Counted from the first letter of the stretch, positions 12,557-24,649 are shown. The stretch: 51,790 nucleotides of DNA from an alpha proteobacterium SCGC AAA288-N07 (GCA_000513055.1 AZYB01000005.1:1-51790); one strand, 5' to 3'. Numbers and translations are program-made. The notes: a model not told the origin generated them from the sequence alone.

Positions 12557-13387
12557 ATGAAAAATTCATATTCTATATTTGGCCAAGGATTTGTCGGAAC
12601 TAACTTTGTTAAATTTCTTAAGAAAAAAAAATATAAAGTTTTTATACCTAAAAAAGGTAAATATAAATTTAATAAAAATCTTCATAATGTGATTTATTGT
12701 ATAGGTGAAGATTTTTCTCCAAATGATAGTTATACCAAAAACCATGAAAGGTATTTTGCCGCAAACTTAGGAATAGTGCCAAAAATTATTTTTAATAATA
12801 AATTCAACAGTTTCACATTACTTTCAAGTACAAGAGTTTACTTGGGCAATTCTTCAAAAAAAACTAATGAAAATGACTTAATATATGTAAACACTAATAT
12901 TACTAATTTTCTTTTTAATTCATTAAAACTTGCAGCTGAAAATTTATGTTTATCATTACCAAACAAAAAAATTAAGGTTGCTAGAATGTCAAACTTATTT
13001 GGGAATAATTTTACAAACCAAACCTATTTATTACCCAGTCTGATTAGAAATTCGTTGGGTAAGAAAAAAATTAATATTTTAATAAACAAAAAATCTTCAA
13101 AAGATTTTCTCCATGTAAATGAAGCAATTGATGTATTACTTAAAATTATAAAAAATGGGAAACACAGATTATATAATATAGCTTCTGGAAAGAATATTGA
13201 ATTATTTAGAATTTCACAAAAAATAAAAGAAATAACCAATTGTAAAATTGGTTATAAGAACCAACATAAACTAATTAAAGAACCAATTATAGATATTAGT
13301 AGAGTCAAAAAAGAATTCAATTTCAAACCAAAAAAAGATTTGATTAAATCTTTAAATCAAATAATTATTAATTATAAAAATTATTAA
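12557..13387 (+). CDS. NAD-dependent epimerase/dehydratase (candidate sugar 4-ketoreductase)
   Basis: SIFGQGFVGTNFVKFL; LLSSTRVYLG; KVARMSNLFG; DFLHVNEAIDVLL. Confidence 0.75.
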   Translation: MKNSYSIFGQGFVGTNFVKFLKKKKYKVFIPKKGKYKFNKNLHNVIYCIGEDFSPNDSYTKNHERYFAANLGIVPKIIFNNKFNSFTLLSSTRVYLGNSSKKTNENDLIYVNTNITNFLFNSLKLAAENLCLSLPNKKIKVARMSNLFGNNFTNQTYLLPSLIRNSLGKKKINILINKKSSKDFLHVNEAIDVLLKIIKNGKHRLYNIASGKNIELFRISQKIKEITNCKIGYKNQHKLIKEPIIDISRVKKEFNFKPKKDLIKSLNQIIINYKNY

Positions 13388-13463
13388 TAACAAAACAACT
13401 CAGTGTTCGAATTTTCACAATAGGATATTATTAAATTTTATTAAATTTCTAAAGTACTCTAGT

Positions 13464-14588
13464 TTAAATTAATTTTTTCAGTTCTTGAATAACAGTTCCT
13501 TGTTCTTCATCAGTTAAAGTTGGATACATTGGAAGTGAAAAAATTTTTTTTGCTTGTTCTTCTGTTTTTTTAAGATGCGTACAATTTGAGCCAACAAAGT
13601 GTTTATAAGCGTCCATAATATGAATGGGCCATGGATAGCTTATATTTAAATGAATATTTTTTTTTACTAATTCAGCTAAAATATGATCTCTACTTTTATG
13701 ACCAACTACATATATATAATAAGCATGCTTATTATTTGGTGCCTCGAGAGGTAAACTAATTTCTGAATCTTTGAGTTCTTTATTGTATCTTTTGGCTATT
13801 ACTCTTCTTCTATCGATCCAAGTGTCTAGATATTCCAATTTCTTAAGTAAGATTGCTGCATGAACTTCATCTAACCTTGAATTCGTTCCATGTTCAATGG
13901 CATAATATTTTCCATTCCAGTGACCGGATGACATTTTCTTTTTTTCCATTCCTAAAAATCTAATTCTATGCATTTTATCATAAAGTTTATTATCATTAGT
14001 TGTTATAAAACCGCCATCACCATATGCTCCAAAAATTTTTGTGGGGTAAAATGAAAAACATCCCACATCACCCATAGATCCCGCTTTTTTGTTATAATAA
14101 GTTGCTCCGTGTGCCTGAGCACAATCTTCGATTACCTTTAAATCGTATTTCTTTGCTAATTCCATAATTTTGTTCATATCGCAAACTTGCCCAAATAGAT
14201 GAACAGGTATTATCGCTTTAGTTTTTTTTGTGATAGCCTGCTCAATTTTACCAACATCCATTAGGGAATATTTATCTATGTCAACAAATCTAACGTCAGC
14301 TCCTGCATTTACTATTGCTGTAACTGTGGGAACTGCTGTATTTGAAACTGTTATGACCTCATCATCTTTTCCGATTTTACATGCCTTCAAAGCAATATAA
14401 AGAGCATCTGTGCAATTACCAACTCCTATTCCAAATTTACATTCATTATATTTTGAAAATTTTTCCTCAAATTCTTCTAATTTAGGTCCAAAAATTAGAA
14501 TTCCACCCTTAAATACTTCATCAACAGCTTTGAGGATATCATCTCTTAAAAACTCATACTCTTTTAAATAATCCCAAACTTTTATCAT
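13464..14588 (-). CDS. DegT/DnrJ/EryC1/StrS sugar aminotransferase
   Basis: GVGNCTDALYIALKA; VIEDCAQAHGATY; FYPTKIFGAYGDGGFITTND; NSRLDEVHAAIL. Confidence 0.93.
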   Translation of the reverse strand: MIKVWDYLKEYEFLRDDILKAVDEVFKGGILIFGPKLEEFEEKFSKYNECKFGIGVGNCTDALYIALKACKIGKDDEVITVSNTAVPTVTAIVNAGADVRFVDIDKYSLMDVGKIEQAITKKTKAIIPVHLFGQVCDMNKIMELAKKYDLKVIEDCAQAHGATYYNKKAGSMGDVGCFSFYPTKIFGAYGDGGFITTNDNKLYDKMHRIRFLGMEKKKMSSGHWNGKYYAIEHGTNSRLDEVHAAILLKKLEYLDTWIDRRRVIAKRYNKELKDSEISLPLEAPNNKHAYYIYVVGHKSRDHILAELVKKNIHLNISYPWPIHIMDAYKHFVGSNCTHLKKTEEQAKKIFSLPMYPTLTDEEQGTVIQELKKLI

Positions 14589-15874
14589 AAAATATTTTTC
14601 ATATTAAAGCATGCAAACAACAATCTTGCATCAATGTTAAATATACCTTTTTTTATAAAATGTAAAACTTGGTTATGAGACATCCACATATAATTATTAT
14701 TTGTCTTTATTTTTTCATTTTTATCTATTTGCACCACTACATATTTGTTTTGAGAATGATAAAACCTTCCACCTTCATCTGAGTGAATTTTGTTATATTT
14801 TATTTTTCCACTTTTGTTGTTTATAAAATAGCGCTTTAGATAGTGTTTCATGAGATCAGCGTGATTATGATTCTTTAAAGAATCTTCTATATTAGAAGTA
14901 CGAACTGTACACGATAAACCTGGATATTTTAATCCAGCCTTAAGTGAAAAACTGACTAAATAGTGATATGTAGAATTTATCTCTTTCATTAGAAAACCAG
15001 ATAATCCAAGTCTTCTTTCATAAATAATAGGCTGTTCCCATTCTTTAACTTCTCGTGAATCTGTTTCTATTTTAATACCGATAACAGAAAAATGTTTTTT
15101 ATTTTTATGAAAAATACTTTTTTTATCAAATTTCCAATTCCTTATTTTTGATATAGGAATTATTTTTCTTTTAATAAAATATTTTTTTTTCACAGTATAA
15201 AACCAATCTTGTATTTTTTTTAAATTATTTTCTGGTAGATCATAAATATTTTTTTTAATGGCGCATGAAAGCACTGAAATACTATCCATATTTAGCAAAT
15301 TATTTTTTTTTATAAGTTTACTAATCTCTATTTTAGATAACCAAATATAATTTGGATCTGGTTTAATTTTTGTATTAACGTTAACAATCATATTTCTATT
15401 AAACTTAAACAAATATCTACTTCCTTGTTCTGATTGAATCGAATTAACTAATATTTGTTTTTTTTTTATATTTTTAAAGAAGTTTAGATATTTCACCTTT
15501 TTCCCACTATGAACTCGAGTAAAATTACTTTTTGTAGCTTGTACTGTTGGAGATAATTGCAATTTGTTTAAATTCCCAGGTTCCATTTTTGCTTGCATTA
15601 AATACTGGAAAATTCCTTTATTATTACGTCTTACTATACCAAGAATTCCTATTTCATTCTGGAAAATAAGCGGCTGATCCCAATTCTTATTTTTGTGAAA
15701 ATTTGATTTTAATCTTACTCCTATAACTTGAAAAAATTTTTTACTTGTATGATAAATTTTGTTAGAAGTTATATGCCATTTTTTCAGTTTAGATAATTTT
15801 TTTTTTTTAACTTTAAAAAAAAAATCCTTTTTGCGCGAAGTTATCCATTCATTTATATTTTTATAATTTTTCAT
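14585..15874 (-). CDS. NDP-hexose 2,3-dehydratase (EvaA-like, internally duplicated)
   Basis: Two repeated halves: WDQPLIFQNEIGILGIVRR...KLQLSPTVQATKSNF and WEQPIIYERRLGLSGFLMK...PGLSCTVRTSNIED. Confidence 0.85.
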   Translation of the reverse strand: MKNYKNINEWITSRKKDFFFKVKKKKLSKLKKWHITSNKIYHTSKKFFQVIGVRLKSNFHKNKNWDQPLIFQNEIGILGIVRRNNKGIFQYLMQAKMEPGNLNKLQLSPTVQATKSNFTRVHSGKKVKYLNFFKNIKKKQILVNSIQSEQGSRYLFKFNRNMIVNVNTKIKPDPNYIWLSKIEISKLIKKNNLLNMDSISVLSCAIKKNIYDLPENNLKKIQDWFYTVKKKYFIKRKIIPISKIRNWKFDKKSIFHKNKKHFSVIGIKIETDSREVKEWEQPIIYERRLGLSGFLMKEINSTYHYLVSFSLKAGLKYPGLSCTVRTSNIEDSLKNHNHADLMKHYLKRYFINNKSGKIKYNKIHSDEGGRFYHSQNKYVVVQIDKNEKIKTNNNYMWMSHNQVLHFIKKGIFNIDARLLFACFNMKNIL

Positions 15875-15887
15875 TATTTATAAAAGT

Positions 15888-17075
15888 TTAAATTATTCTC
15901 ACATTGGGCACATGCGTGATGAACTTTCCACCTCTCTTCAAAAAAAAATTTTCTTTAAGTTGTATTTCTTTTTTAAAATTCCAAGCTCCCAAAAAAGCAT
16001 AGTCTACAGCATCGTTTAATCCAACTTTGGGAGAAATTATTGGTATATGCTTACCCGGTGTAAACTTTCCTTGTTTATTTGAAGTTGTATCAATTACATA
16101 GTCAATAAAATTTGTTCCTATGTTGCAATAATTAAATACAGTTGTTGACTTATAGGTAGCTCCATAGCTAATAATTTTTTTATTATTTTTTTTAAGTTTT
16201 TTTAGAATATGAATAAGTTTTTTTTTTGATTTTTTTACTCTGTTAGAAAATTTTTTGAAAGTAATAAATTTATTTAAACCTTGTCGAATTTCTTTAGATA
16301 TTAAAAATTTCATATTTTTTGTTTTTTTGAACTTTGAATTTCTCCTACAAATATAAAACCTGATTGATCCACCATGAGTTTTGATAATTTCTACATCAAA
16401 TACTTTTAAATTGGTGTTGGATAATATTTTTGAAACTGATAACAAAGAAAATAGATGTGCATGTTCATCATAAAATTGATCATAAGAATTATTTTTAATT
16501 ACCGAACCAATATATGGATCTTCAAAAACAAATACTCCGTTTTTTGACAATCCAATTGAAGCGGCATCAAAAACCTCTTTAAAATCAGGAATATGTGAAA
16601 TTGTATTTGCTGAATAAATTAAATCTATCTTGTTATTTGATTTTACTATTTTTTTTGCAAGTCTTTTGTTCCAAAATTCGCTATAAGTTTTAAAACCAGC
16701 TGATTTTGTAATTTTCGCAAGATTTTTACAGGGTTCTACTGCTATTACCTCTCTTTTATCAAAGTTCTTAATAAATACCCCATCATTACTTCCTATTTCT
16801 AAACTTTTTTTTGGTTTAAACCTTTTTTTTAATTTAGAAGCAATTACTTTAAAAGATTTTCTCATTGTTTTAGATGATGAAGCTCTATGTGCATACTTAT
16901 CATTAAACATTTTTTTTGGATTTACATAATTCATCAGAGAAACGAGAAAATTTTTTTTATCAAAGCCTATTGATAAATTATAAAAAAACTCGTTTTTGGT
17001 AGTCTTCTTATCAATCTTGTTTAAAAATGAATTTGTTATGGGTTGCTTGCCTAAATTAAGAAATATTTTTTTCAT
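15888..17075 (-). CDS. Sugar C-methyltransferase-like SAM-dependent methyltransferase (EvaC/NovU-like)
   Basis: N-term LGKQPITNSFL; SLEIGSNDGVFIKNF; YDEHAHLFSL; C-term SYGATYKSTTVFNY...DTTSNKQGKFTPGKHIPI. Confidence 0.85.
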   Translation of the reverse strand: MKKIFLNLGKQPITNSFLNKIDKKTTKNEFFYNLSIGFDKKNFLVSLMNYVNPKKMFNDKYAHRASSSKTMRKSFKVIASKLKKRFKPKKSLEIGSNDGVFIKNFDKREVIAVEPCKNLAKITKSAGFKTYSEFWNKRLAKKIVKSNNKIDLIYSANTISHIPDFKEVFDAASIGLSKNGVFVFEDPYIGSVIKNNSYDQFYDEHAHLFSLLSVSKILSNTNLKVFDVEIIKTHGGSIRFYICRRNSKFKKTKNMKFLISKEIRQGLNKFITFKKFSNRVKKSKKKLIHILKKLKKNNKKIISYGATYKSTTVFNYCNIGTNFIDYVIDTTSNKQGKFTPGKHIPIISPKVGLNDAVDYAFLGAWNFKKEIQLKENFFLKRGGKFITHVPNVRII

Positions 17076-17102
17076 AAAAATAAATACATTTAAATTGAAA
17101 CT

Positions 17103-17915
17103 TTATTGTTCAATCCATTGATAAAATTCATTTCGTTTATTTAATATATAATCTGGGAATGTGTTGTCTAATTCAACTTTATAATATTTGTATCCTCTTT
17201 TAAATAAATCTCTCATTTCATGAATATTATTTTTGATTACACCTATATTAGTAAATGCATCCTTATTATATTCAGTATGAGCAAAAGTTTTTAATTTCTT
17301 TGATATCTTTTCAGGTTCCATTAAATAATTAAAGTGCCAGCCACCATTATCAATTAATTGTATACTTTTTTCTTTATCGATTCTCCAGAATGGGTAACGA
17401 GTATTTTTTTTTCGTATTTTTTGTCTAAGAAAATCAAATGATTTTAAATTTTTTTTAAGGCAAATTCTTGAGCCTTCCCATGGACTCTCATGAGGATTAT
17501 AAATGTTTAGCTTATAGCAAAACATTTTTTGAAGGAAAATTCCAAATTTTTTATTTAACTTTAAATTTATTAATATTTCTGGTCGTGGTATTTCATCAGG
17601 ATCTGAAAACATAATATAATCTTCCGGCTTTGCATTGTTTAAACCATTAAAAATAAATTCTCTTTGAAAAGCTTGGGATTTCCATGAATTAGAAATATCT
17701 GGAAATTGTTCATTAATAACCAAATGGGTAATTTTATTTTTAAATTCTTTATAATCATCTATATTAAAATTAACTCCTTTATAATGACCATTATGATCAA
17801 ATTTTGATTCACATACTACAAACCGCTCAACGCAATCATTTAGTATGTTAAATCTTAAGCTGGCTTGCAAACTTTCATCAAAAAAAGTTATGCAATCGTA
17901 AATTTTATTACTCAT
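17103..17915 (-). CDS. Glycosyltransferase family 17-like
   Basis: IYDCITFFDESLQASLRFNIL...VVCESKFDHNGHYK...YIMFSDPDEIPRPEIL. Confidence 0.75.
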   Translation of the reverse strand: MSNKIYDCITFFDESLQASLRFNILNDCVERFVVCESKFDHNGHYKGVNFNIDDYKEFKNKITHLVINEQFPDISNSWKSQAFQREFIFNGLNNAKPEDYIMFSDPDEIPRPEILINLKLNKKFGIFLQKMFCYKLNIYNPHESPWEGSRICLKKNLKSFDFLRQKIRKKNTRYPFWRIDKEKSIQLIDNGGWHFNYLMEPEKISKKLKTFAHTEYNKDAFTNIGVIKNNIHEMRDLFKRGYKYYKVELDNTFPDYILNKRNEFYQWIEQ

Positions 17916-17931
17916 AATTTAGGCTCATTTT

Positions 17932-18960
17932 TTAAATTAACCATTTATCCAAAATTCTCATATTTTCTAGAGTTTCATTAATGGTCATACCAGGAAATTC
18001 GGGTTCCTTTTTATTTTCTAATATACATTGACTCAAAATATCAATTTCATAGGAATAAATATTTTTATGACATTCAATTTTAATTGTTTTTTTATTTTTA
18101 CCATTAATTTGTATTGATGAAAGATTAATTGGAGACCAACTATCTTCTAAAACTAATTCTCCTTTAGTTCCAATGATTTTTGTTTTCTTTCCTAAATTTT
18201 GTGTCAGCGAAGCGCCGATTGTAGATTTAAAATTATTTTCAAAATTTAATTCTGCAAATGAATTCATATCTACTCCGGTTGCTCCAATCTCTTTTTTTTT
18301 ATTTAAAACTTTTGTTTTAATAAAATCAAATTTAGAAATTAATGAAGCAATAAGAATACTTAAAGAGACAGGATAACAACCTATATCAAGTATTGCTCCT
18401 CCACCCAATTCTTTATTGTATAATCTATAATTTCTGTTAGGTTTTTTTTTTAATTCTATACCAAGTATTTTTTTTCTACCTAAAACATCAATGCCAAAAA
18501 ATGATTCCATAGAAACTAGATCGCCTATCAATTTATTTTTTATTAAATCTATAACTTTTGCAATTTGAGGATGATATCTATACATAAATGCTTCGGAAAA
18601 GAAAATATTTTTGTCTTTCAAATTATTTTTTATATTTTCCATCTGTAAAAAATTTATCGTGGCGGGTTTTTCTACCAAGATATTTTTTCCTTTTTTAATA
18701 GATTTGATTACCCATTCATGATGAAGTGAGTGGGGTAAGGCTATATAAACTATATCTAAATCTTTACATGCCAATAGACTGTCATAATTTGTAAAGCAAT
18801 AATTATCATTAATTTGAAATCTATTTTTGAATGTCAAAAGTTTATTTTGACTTCTACTTGATATAGCAAATAATTTAGCATTTTTAGTATATTGAAAACC
18901 CTCAGCAAATTTCAGGGCAATATTTCCTAAGCCTATAATTCCCCATCTAACTTGTTTCAT
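17932..18960 (-). CDS. Gfo/Idh/MocA family oxidoreductase
   Basis: VRWGIIGLGNIALKFAEGF; VYIALPHSLHHEWV; KNILVEKPATIN; GGGAILDIGCYPV. Confidence 0.92.
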   Translation of the reverse strand: MKQVRWGIIGLGNIALKFAEGFQYTKNAKLFAISSRSQNKLLTFKNRFQINDNYCFTNYDSLLACKDLDIVYIALPHSLHHEWVIKSIKKGKNILVEKPATINFLQMENIKNNLKDKNIFFSEAFMYRYHPQIAKVIDLIKNKLIGDLVSMESFFGIDVLGRKKILGIELKKKPNRNYRLYNKELGGGAILDIGCYPVSLSILIASLISKFDFIKTKVLNKKKEIGATGVDMNSFAELNFENNFKSTIGASLTQNLGKKTKIIGTKGELVLEDSWSPINLSSIQINGKNKKTIKIECHKNIYSYEIDILSQCILENKKEPEFPGMTINETLENMRILDKWLI

Positions 18961-18981
18961 AAAATTAATTTTTGTTTATTT

Positions 18982-20769
18982 TTAATATTCCAATAAATGC
19001 TTCCTGTGGAATTTCAACTTGGCCAAATTGTTTTGATCTTTTTTTCCTTTTTTTTGTTTATCTAAAAGTTTTCTTTTTCTATCTCTGGCACCACCACCAT
19101 GTATCTTTGTTAAAACATCTTTCTTAAATCCTTTGATAGTTTCCCTTGCAATGATCTTTCCACCAATTGCTGCTTGAATAGGAATTTGAAAATTATGTCT
19201 TGGAATTAGTTCTTTAAGTTTTTCACATACGAGCCTTCCTTGTGACTGAGCAAAATCCTTGTGGATTATCATTGAGAGGGCATCAACAGGTTCTGTATTA
19301 ACTAATACCCCCATCTTAACTAGATTACCTTCTTTGTAATTTGTAATTTCGTAATCAAAACTTGCGTACCCACTAGAAATCGACTTGATACGGTCATAAA
19401 AATCAAAAACTACCTCGTTTAATGGCAATTCATACTTTAGTACTGCACGGTTTCCTGAATAAGTTAAGTTACTTTGGACTCCTCTTTTGTCCTGACAAAT
19501 TTTGATAACTGATCCCAAGTATTGATCTGGAGTAATTATTGTAGCTTTAATCCAAGGTTCCTCTATAGATAGAATTTGAGTTAGATCTGGCATATCTGTT
19601 GGATTTTGTAATTCTTGAACAGAACCATCCTTCTTATTAATCTTATATATTACGCCAGGTGTTGTGGTTATAAGATTAATATTAAATTCTCTTTCTAATC
19701 TTTGAGTGACGATTTCTAGATGAAGTAATCCTAAAAAACCACACCTAAAACCTAAACCTAATGCAGTTGAAGATTCTGCTTCATATGAAAAACTTGAATC
19801 ATTAAGTTTCAGTTTTGCTATACCATCTTTTAATTTTTGATGCTCTGAATTATCAACTGGAAACAAACCACAAAATACAACAGGTTTACTTGGTTTAAAT
19901 CCGGACAAAGGTTTATCGATAGGATTTAATGAATCGCATATTGTATCCCCCACTTTGGTATCAGATAAGCTTCTTATTCCTGTGATAATAAAACCAATCT
20001 CTCCGCAAGATATTTCTTCTACATCTTTTGGTTTTGGTGTAAAAACACCAACTTTTTCAATTATATGTTTGCTACTGTTAGACATCATTTTAATTTCCAT
20101 GCCTTTTTTCAAATTGCCATTTATCACTCTTACTAAAATAACAACTCCTAAATAACTATCATACCAACTATCTACCAATAAACATTTTAATGGCTTCTTT
20201 ATATCTCCCTTAGGTGAAGGCAAAATTTTAACTATAGTCTCTAATATGGTATCAACTCCCTCGCCTGTTTTTCCTGAACAATTAATGGAGTGATTGGTAT
20301 CTATTCCAATTACATCTTCTATTTGTTTTTTAACCTTTTCTGTATCCGCTGCTGGTAAATCAATTTTGTTTAGAACAGGTATAATCTCATGATTGTTATC
20401 GAGTGCTTGGTATACATTTGCCAAGGTTTGTGCTTCGACTCCTTGTGAACTATCAACAATTAAAATAGAACCTTCGCAAGCGGATAAAGATCGACTTACT
20501 TCATAACTAAAATCTACATGACCGGGGGTATCAATAATATTCAAAATATAATTTTTTCCATCTTTTGCTTTATAATTTAAACGAACTGTTTGGGCCTTTA
20601 TAGTAATTCCCCTTTCTCTTTCAATATCCATGGAATCAAGAACTTGTTCTTTCATTTCTCTGTCACTTAGGCCTCCGCATTTATGGATTAACCGATCAGC
20701 TAAAGTGGATTTACCGTGATCGATGTGCGCAATTATTGAAAAATTGCGTATAGACTCATTATTAGACAT
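18982..20769 (-). CDS. lepA: Elongation factor 4
   Basis: [39 protein letters not shown]-term [21 protein letters not shown]. Confidence 0.97.
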   Translation of the reverse strand: MSNNESIRNFSIIAHIDHGKSTLADRLIHKCGGLSDREMKEQVLDSMDIERERGITIKAQTVRLNYKAKDGKNYILNIIDTPGHVDFSYEVSRSLSACEGSILIVDSSQGVEAQTLANVYQALDNNHEIIPVLNKIDLPAADTEKVKKQIEDVIGIDTNHSINCSGKTGEGVDTILETIVKILPSPKGDIKKPLKCLLVDSWYDSYLGVVILVRVINGNLKKGMEIKMMSNSSKHIIEKVGVFTPKPKDVEEISCGEIGFIITGIRSLSDTKVGDTICDSLNPIDKPLSGFKPSKPVVFCGLFPVDNSEHQKLKDGIAKLKLNDSSFSYEAESSTALGLGFRCGFLGLLHLEIVTQRLEREFNINLITTTPGVIYKINKKDGSVQELQNPTDMPDLTQILSIEEPWIKATIITPDQYLGSVIKICQDKRGVQSNLTYSGNRAVLKYELPLNEVVFDFYDRIKSISSGYASFDYEITNYKEGNLVKMGVLVNTEPVDALSMIIHKDFAQSQGRLVCEKLKELIPRHNFQIPIQAAIGGKIIARETIKGFKKDVLTKIHGGGARDRKRKLLDKQKKGKKDQNNLAKLKFHRKHLLEY

Positions 20770-23171
20770 TAAGATCTTAACGTTGCACCTGTTGTTTCTT
20801 GAACTACAGATATAATTTTTTTGCTTATTTGATCAATATCATTATCGCTTAAAGTTTTATCTCTAGGTTCCAGTGTTACATTAAAAGCAATAGACTTTTT
20901 ACCACTATCAATATTATCTCCTTGATAAATATCAAAAATTTTTACAACTTTAATTAATTCATTATCAACTTTTTGAACTAAATTTATAATCTCACCAGAA
21001 CTATATTTTTCATCAATGACAAAGGCAAAATCTCTAAATACTTTTTGGTAATCAGAAACGATAAATTGAGGTTTAGCTTCTCTAATTTTTTTTCTCGATT
21101 CAGGTATGTTATCCAAGAAAATTTCAAATCCTAATACATTTTCAGTTCTCAAATCTAGTCTTTTAATAATTGATGGATGAATTTCTCCAAAGTAAGCTAA
21201 TTCGGGACCGCCTGTAGATCCCAATGATAACAAACCAGATCTTCCTGGATGGTACCATTTTTTTGTTTTATTGCTCACCACTATCTTGAGATTATTAATA
21301 CCAATTTCATTTAAAGTTTTCAAAGCATCATTTTTGATGTCAAAAACATCGAAGTTTCTTTCTTTTTCAATCCAATTTTTTCTAGAATATTTTCCAGTTT
21401 TAATAGCACTAATCATTGTAGATTGTTCACCAGGTTTGGTACCTTTAAAAACCGGTCCTATTTCAAACAGCATTAGATCTTCAAAATTTCTATGAATATT
21501 TTTTTTCGCACTAATAATTAAATTTGAATAAAGAGATGATCTTAAAACATCTAAATCAGATGAAATTGGATTAGATAATTTAATCTCACTTTTTAATTCT
21601 GAAAATAAAATATCTGTTTTTGAATCTGTAAATGACCAGGTTACAGCTTCTGTAAAACCTTTTGAAGAAACTGATCTTTGGACAAAATGAAAAAGTTTTT
21701 GTTTATGATTTAAGGTATCCTTAATATTTTCTTTTTCAGGATTTATTAGAGGTATTTTATCATAACCTTTAATTCTTGTTAACTCCTCTATAAGATCAAT
21801 ATCTTCCTTAATATCTGGTCTCCAAGTTGGTGGTAAAACTTTTATTTTTTTTCCACTCATTCTTAAAGAACATCCTAACGAGAATAAAATTTTTTTGATT
21901 TCTGCGCTTACAATTGGAAAACCAATAACTTTTGAAAACTTTTCTTGTTCTAAATCGATTATTTTTCTTTCATCTTTTATTTTTCCTACAATTGAAAACT
22001 TGCTTGCCTCGCCACCACATATGTCAAGTATCATACACATTCCAAGCTCTAAACCTAATTTTATAGAATCAGGATCTATACCTCTTTCAAACCTATATTT
22101 TGCGTCAGTATCAATATTTAATATTTTAGAAGTTTTTCTAATTAGTGATGGAAAAAAATATGCAGATTCCAATAAAATATTTTTGGTAGAAAACTCTGTG
22201 CCGGATCTTGTTCCTCCAATAATTCCTCCGAGACCTAAAACGCCCGATTTGTCACTTATTGCACACATATTGTTTTGAAGTGTATATTTTTTATTGTCTA
22301 ATGCTTTAAAAGACTCGCCTTTTTTTGAGTTTCTAACAATAATTTCTTGATCAATCTTATCAGCATCGTAAGCATGTAAGGGGCGATTTAAATCAAACAT
22401 TACATAGTTTGTAGCGTCTACAATAGCTGAAATAGGTTTTAAACCTAAAGATATAATTCTTTTTTTAAGCCAATTTGGACTTTCTTTATTTTGAACATTT
22501 TTTATATATACGCTTCCAAAAATACCACAACCTTGGTCTTTTTCTTTTTTTATTGAAACTTTAATTGGGCTTTTGAATTTTTGATTTATTTTAATACGAG
22601 GTTGTTTTTTTAACTTACCTAAACCAGAGGATGCCAAATCTCTAGCAATACCTAGAACGCCCAAACAATCAGGTCTATTAGGAGTAATGGCAATATCCAT
22701 AGTTTTTTCTCCAATGTTTTTAAAATATTTATCGCCAATATTTTTTTCTTTTTTATTTAATTCAATAATTCCTTCTTTATTTGAAGATTCATTAAGTTCG
22801 TAACCTGAACAAAGCATTCCATGAGATTCTATTCCTCTTATTTTTGCTATTTTCAATTTCATATTTGTTTTTGGAATAACTGCGCTAGGAGGAGCATAGA
22901 CTGAGAATAATCCATCTCTAGCATTTTGAGCTCCACAAACAACTTTGACTAAATTTCCAGAACCTGTATCAACGTCACAAAGCTTTAGTTTATCTGCGTT
23001 AGGATGTTTTTGAGATTTTATAATTTTACAAACAATAAAATTATCTAAATTATCATTTGATGATTTTATATTTTCTACCTCCAGCCCAATTTCTGTCAAT
23101 CGCTCTGCAATTTGATTTAAGTTTGCTTTAGTAGCTAGATGATTTTTTAACCATGATAAAGAAGTAATCAT
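20769..23171 (-). CDS. pheT: Phenylalanyl-tRNA synthetase beta subunit
   Basis: [56 protein letters not shown]. Confidence 0.97.
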   Translation of the reverse strand: MITSLSWLKNHLATKANLNQIAERLTEIGLEVENIKSSNDNLDNFIVCKIIKSQKHPNADKLKLCDVDTGSGNLVKVVCGAQNARDGLFSVYAPPSAVIPKTNMKLKIAKIRGIESHGMLCSGYELNESSNKEGIIELNKKEKNIGDKYFKNIGEKTMDIAITPNRPDCLGVLGIARDLASSGLGKLKKQPRIKINQKFKSPIKVSIKKEKDQGCGIFGSVYIKNVQNKESPNWLKKRIISLGLKPISAIVDATNYVMFDLNRPLHAYDADKIDQEIIVRNSKKGESFKALDNKKYTLQNNMCAISDKSGVLGLGGIIGGTRSGTEFSTKNILLESAYFFPSLIRKTSKILNIDTDAKYRFERGIDPDSIKLGLELGMCMILDICGGEASKFSIVGKIKDERKIIDLEQEKFSKVIGFPIVSAEIKKILFSLGCSLRMSGKKIKVLPPTWRPDIKEDIDLIEELTRIKGYDKIPLINPEKENIKDTLNHKQKLFHFVQRSVSSKGFTEAVTWSFTDSKTDILFSELKSEIKLSNPISSDLDVLRSSLYSNLIISAKKNIHRNFEDLMLFEIGPVFKGTKPGEQSTMISAIKTGKYSRKNWIEKERNFDVFDIKNDALKTLNEIGINNLKIVVSNKTKKWYHPGRSGLLSLGSTGGPELAYFGEIHPSIIKRLDLRTENVLGFEIFLDNIPESRKKIREAKPQFIVSDYQKVFRDFAFVIDEKYSSGEIINLVQKVDNELIKVVKIFDIYQGDNIDSGKKSIAFNVTLEPRDKTLSDNDIDQISKKIISVVQETTGATLRS

Positions 23172-24235
23172 CTACTTAAACCTCTATAATTTGTTGGAAC
23201 ATCGAGTGGATCAAATCCATAAAATTCTAACCATCGAATATCACTTTCAAAAAAAGCTCTTAAATCGTTTATTTCATATTTCAACATAGCTAATCGATCA
23301 ATTCCTACACCAAAAGCATACCCTTGGTATTGGTTTGGATTTACTTTTACGTTTTTTAGAACTTTGGGGTGTACCATTCCACAACCGAGAATTTCTAACC
23401 ATTTATCACCTTCACCAATCTTAATTTTTCCATTGTGAATTTTATATCCAATATCTACTTCTGCCGATGGTTCAGTAAAGGGAAAATGGCTTGGTCTAAA
23501 CCTTATTTTTACTTTTTCAACTTCAAAAAATTTCTTAACAAAATAATATAAACATCCCTTAAGATGACCCATGCTAATGTTTTTGTCTACATGTAGACCT
23601 TCCAATTGATGAAACATGGGTGAGTGTGTTTTATCACTGTCATGTCTATAAGTTCTTCCAGGAGCAATTATTTTGAATGGTGGTTTACTCTTCAGCATTG
23701 TTCTAATTTGAACTGGTGATGTATGTGTTCGCAAAAGTAAATCTTTGGAACGATCAAGATAAAAAGTATCATGCATATCTCTTGCTGGATGATTTTCGGG
23801 TGTGTTTAGTGCAGAAAAATTATAATACTCATTTTCAACATCAGGTCCATCCTCAACAGAAAAACCAATTTCAGAAAAAATAGAAGTTACTTCATCTATT
23901 ACTTGAGAAACTGGATGAATTTTTCCTGCAAAGTATGTTCGACCTGGTAAAGTTACATCTATCTTTTCATTTTCAAGTTTTTTATTAATTTCTGACTGAT
24001 TAAAATCGGTAAGTTTTTTTTCAAGAATTTCTGTTATTTTTGTTTTTAGAGAGTTAAGTTTTGATGCATATTCTTTTTTTTCACTTTGATTCAAACTTCC
24101 AATTTTTTTAAAAAGCTCGGTAATAATTCCTTTTTTACCAAAAATTTCGGTTTTAATTGAATCGTAAGAATTGCGATCATTTACGTTTTTTATTTTATTT
24201 AAAATATTAGATTCAATTTGATTAAAATTTTCCAT
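23168..24235 (-). CDS. pheS: Phenylalanyl-tRNA synthetase alpha subunit
   Basis: [57 protein letters not shown]. Confidence 0.97.
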   Translation of the reverse strand: MENFNQIESNILNKIKNVNDRNSYDSIKTEIFGKKGIITELFKKIGSLNQSEKKEYASKLNSLKTKITEILEKKLTDFNQSEINKKLENEKIDVTLPGRTYFAGKIHPVSQVIDEVTSIFSEIGFSVEDGPDVENEYYNFSALNTPENHPARDMHDTFYLDRSKDLLLRTHTSPVQIRTMLKSKPPFKIIAPGRTYRHDSDKTHSPMFHQLEGLHVDKNISMGHLKGCLYYFVKKFFEVEKVKIRFRPSHFPFTEPSAEVDIGYKIHNGKIKIGEGDKWLEILGCGMVHPKVLKNVKVNPNQYQGYAFGVGIDRLAMLKYEINDLRAFFESDIRWLEFYGFDPLDVPTNYRGLSR

Positions 24236-24291
24236 ATCAAAATCTTTTCTAGCGATTCTCTACTTTATTGAAGATAATAGAAATAATCTTA

Positions 24292-24648
24292 TTAGTTAAG
24301 GGAGGATTGTACTTTTTTTACTATAGATTTGAATGCTTCTGGGTTGTTATAAGCAATATCTGCTAGTACTTTTCTATCTAACTTTATCCCCGACTTGTTG
24401 AGCCCATTAATAAATTTTGAATAAGTTATACCTTCGGCTCTCACACCTGCATTTATTCTTTGAATCCACAGCGACCTAAATTCTCTTTTTTTAGCTCTTC
24501 GATCTCTGTAGGCATATTGAAGAGCTTTTTCCATTGCTTGTTTAGCAACTCGAATAGTATTTTTTCTTCTGCCCCATTGACCTTTTACAGCTTTTAATAC
24601 TTTTTTATGTTTGGCATGACTTGTGACGCCTCTTTTAATTCGTGACAT
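24292..24648 (-). CDS. rplT: 50S ribosomal protein L20
   Basis: [67 protein letters not shown]. Confidence 0.97.
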   Translation of the reverse strand: MSRIKRGVTSHAKHKKVLKAVKGQWGRRKNTIRVAKQAMEKALQYAYRDRRAKKREFRSLWIQRINAGVRAEGITYSKFINGLNKSGIKLDRKVLADIAYNNPEAFKSIVKKVQSSLN

Positions 24649-24649
24649 T

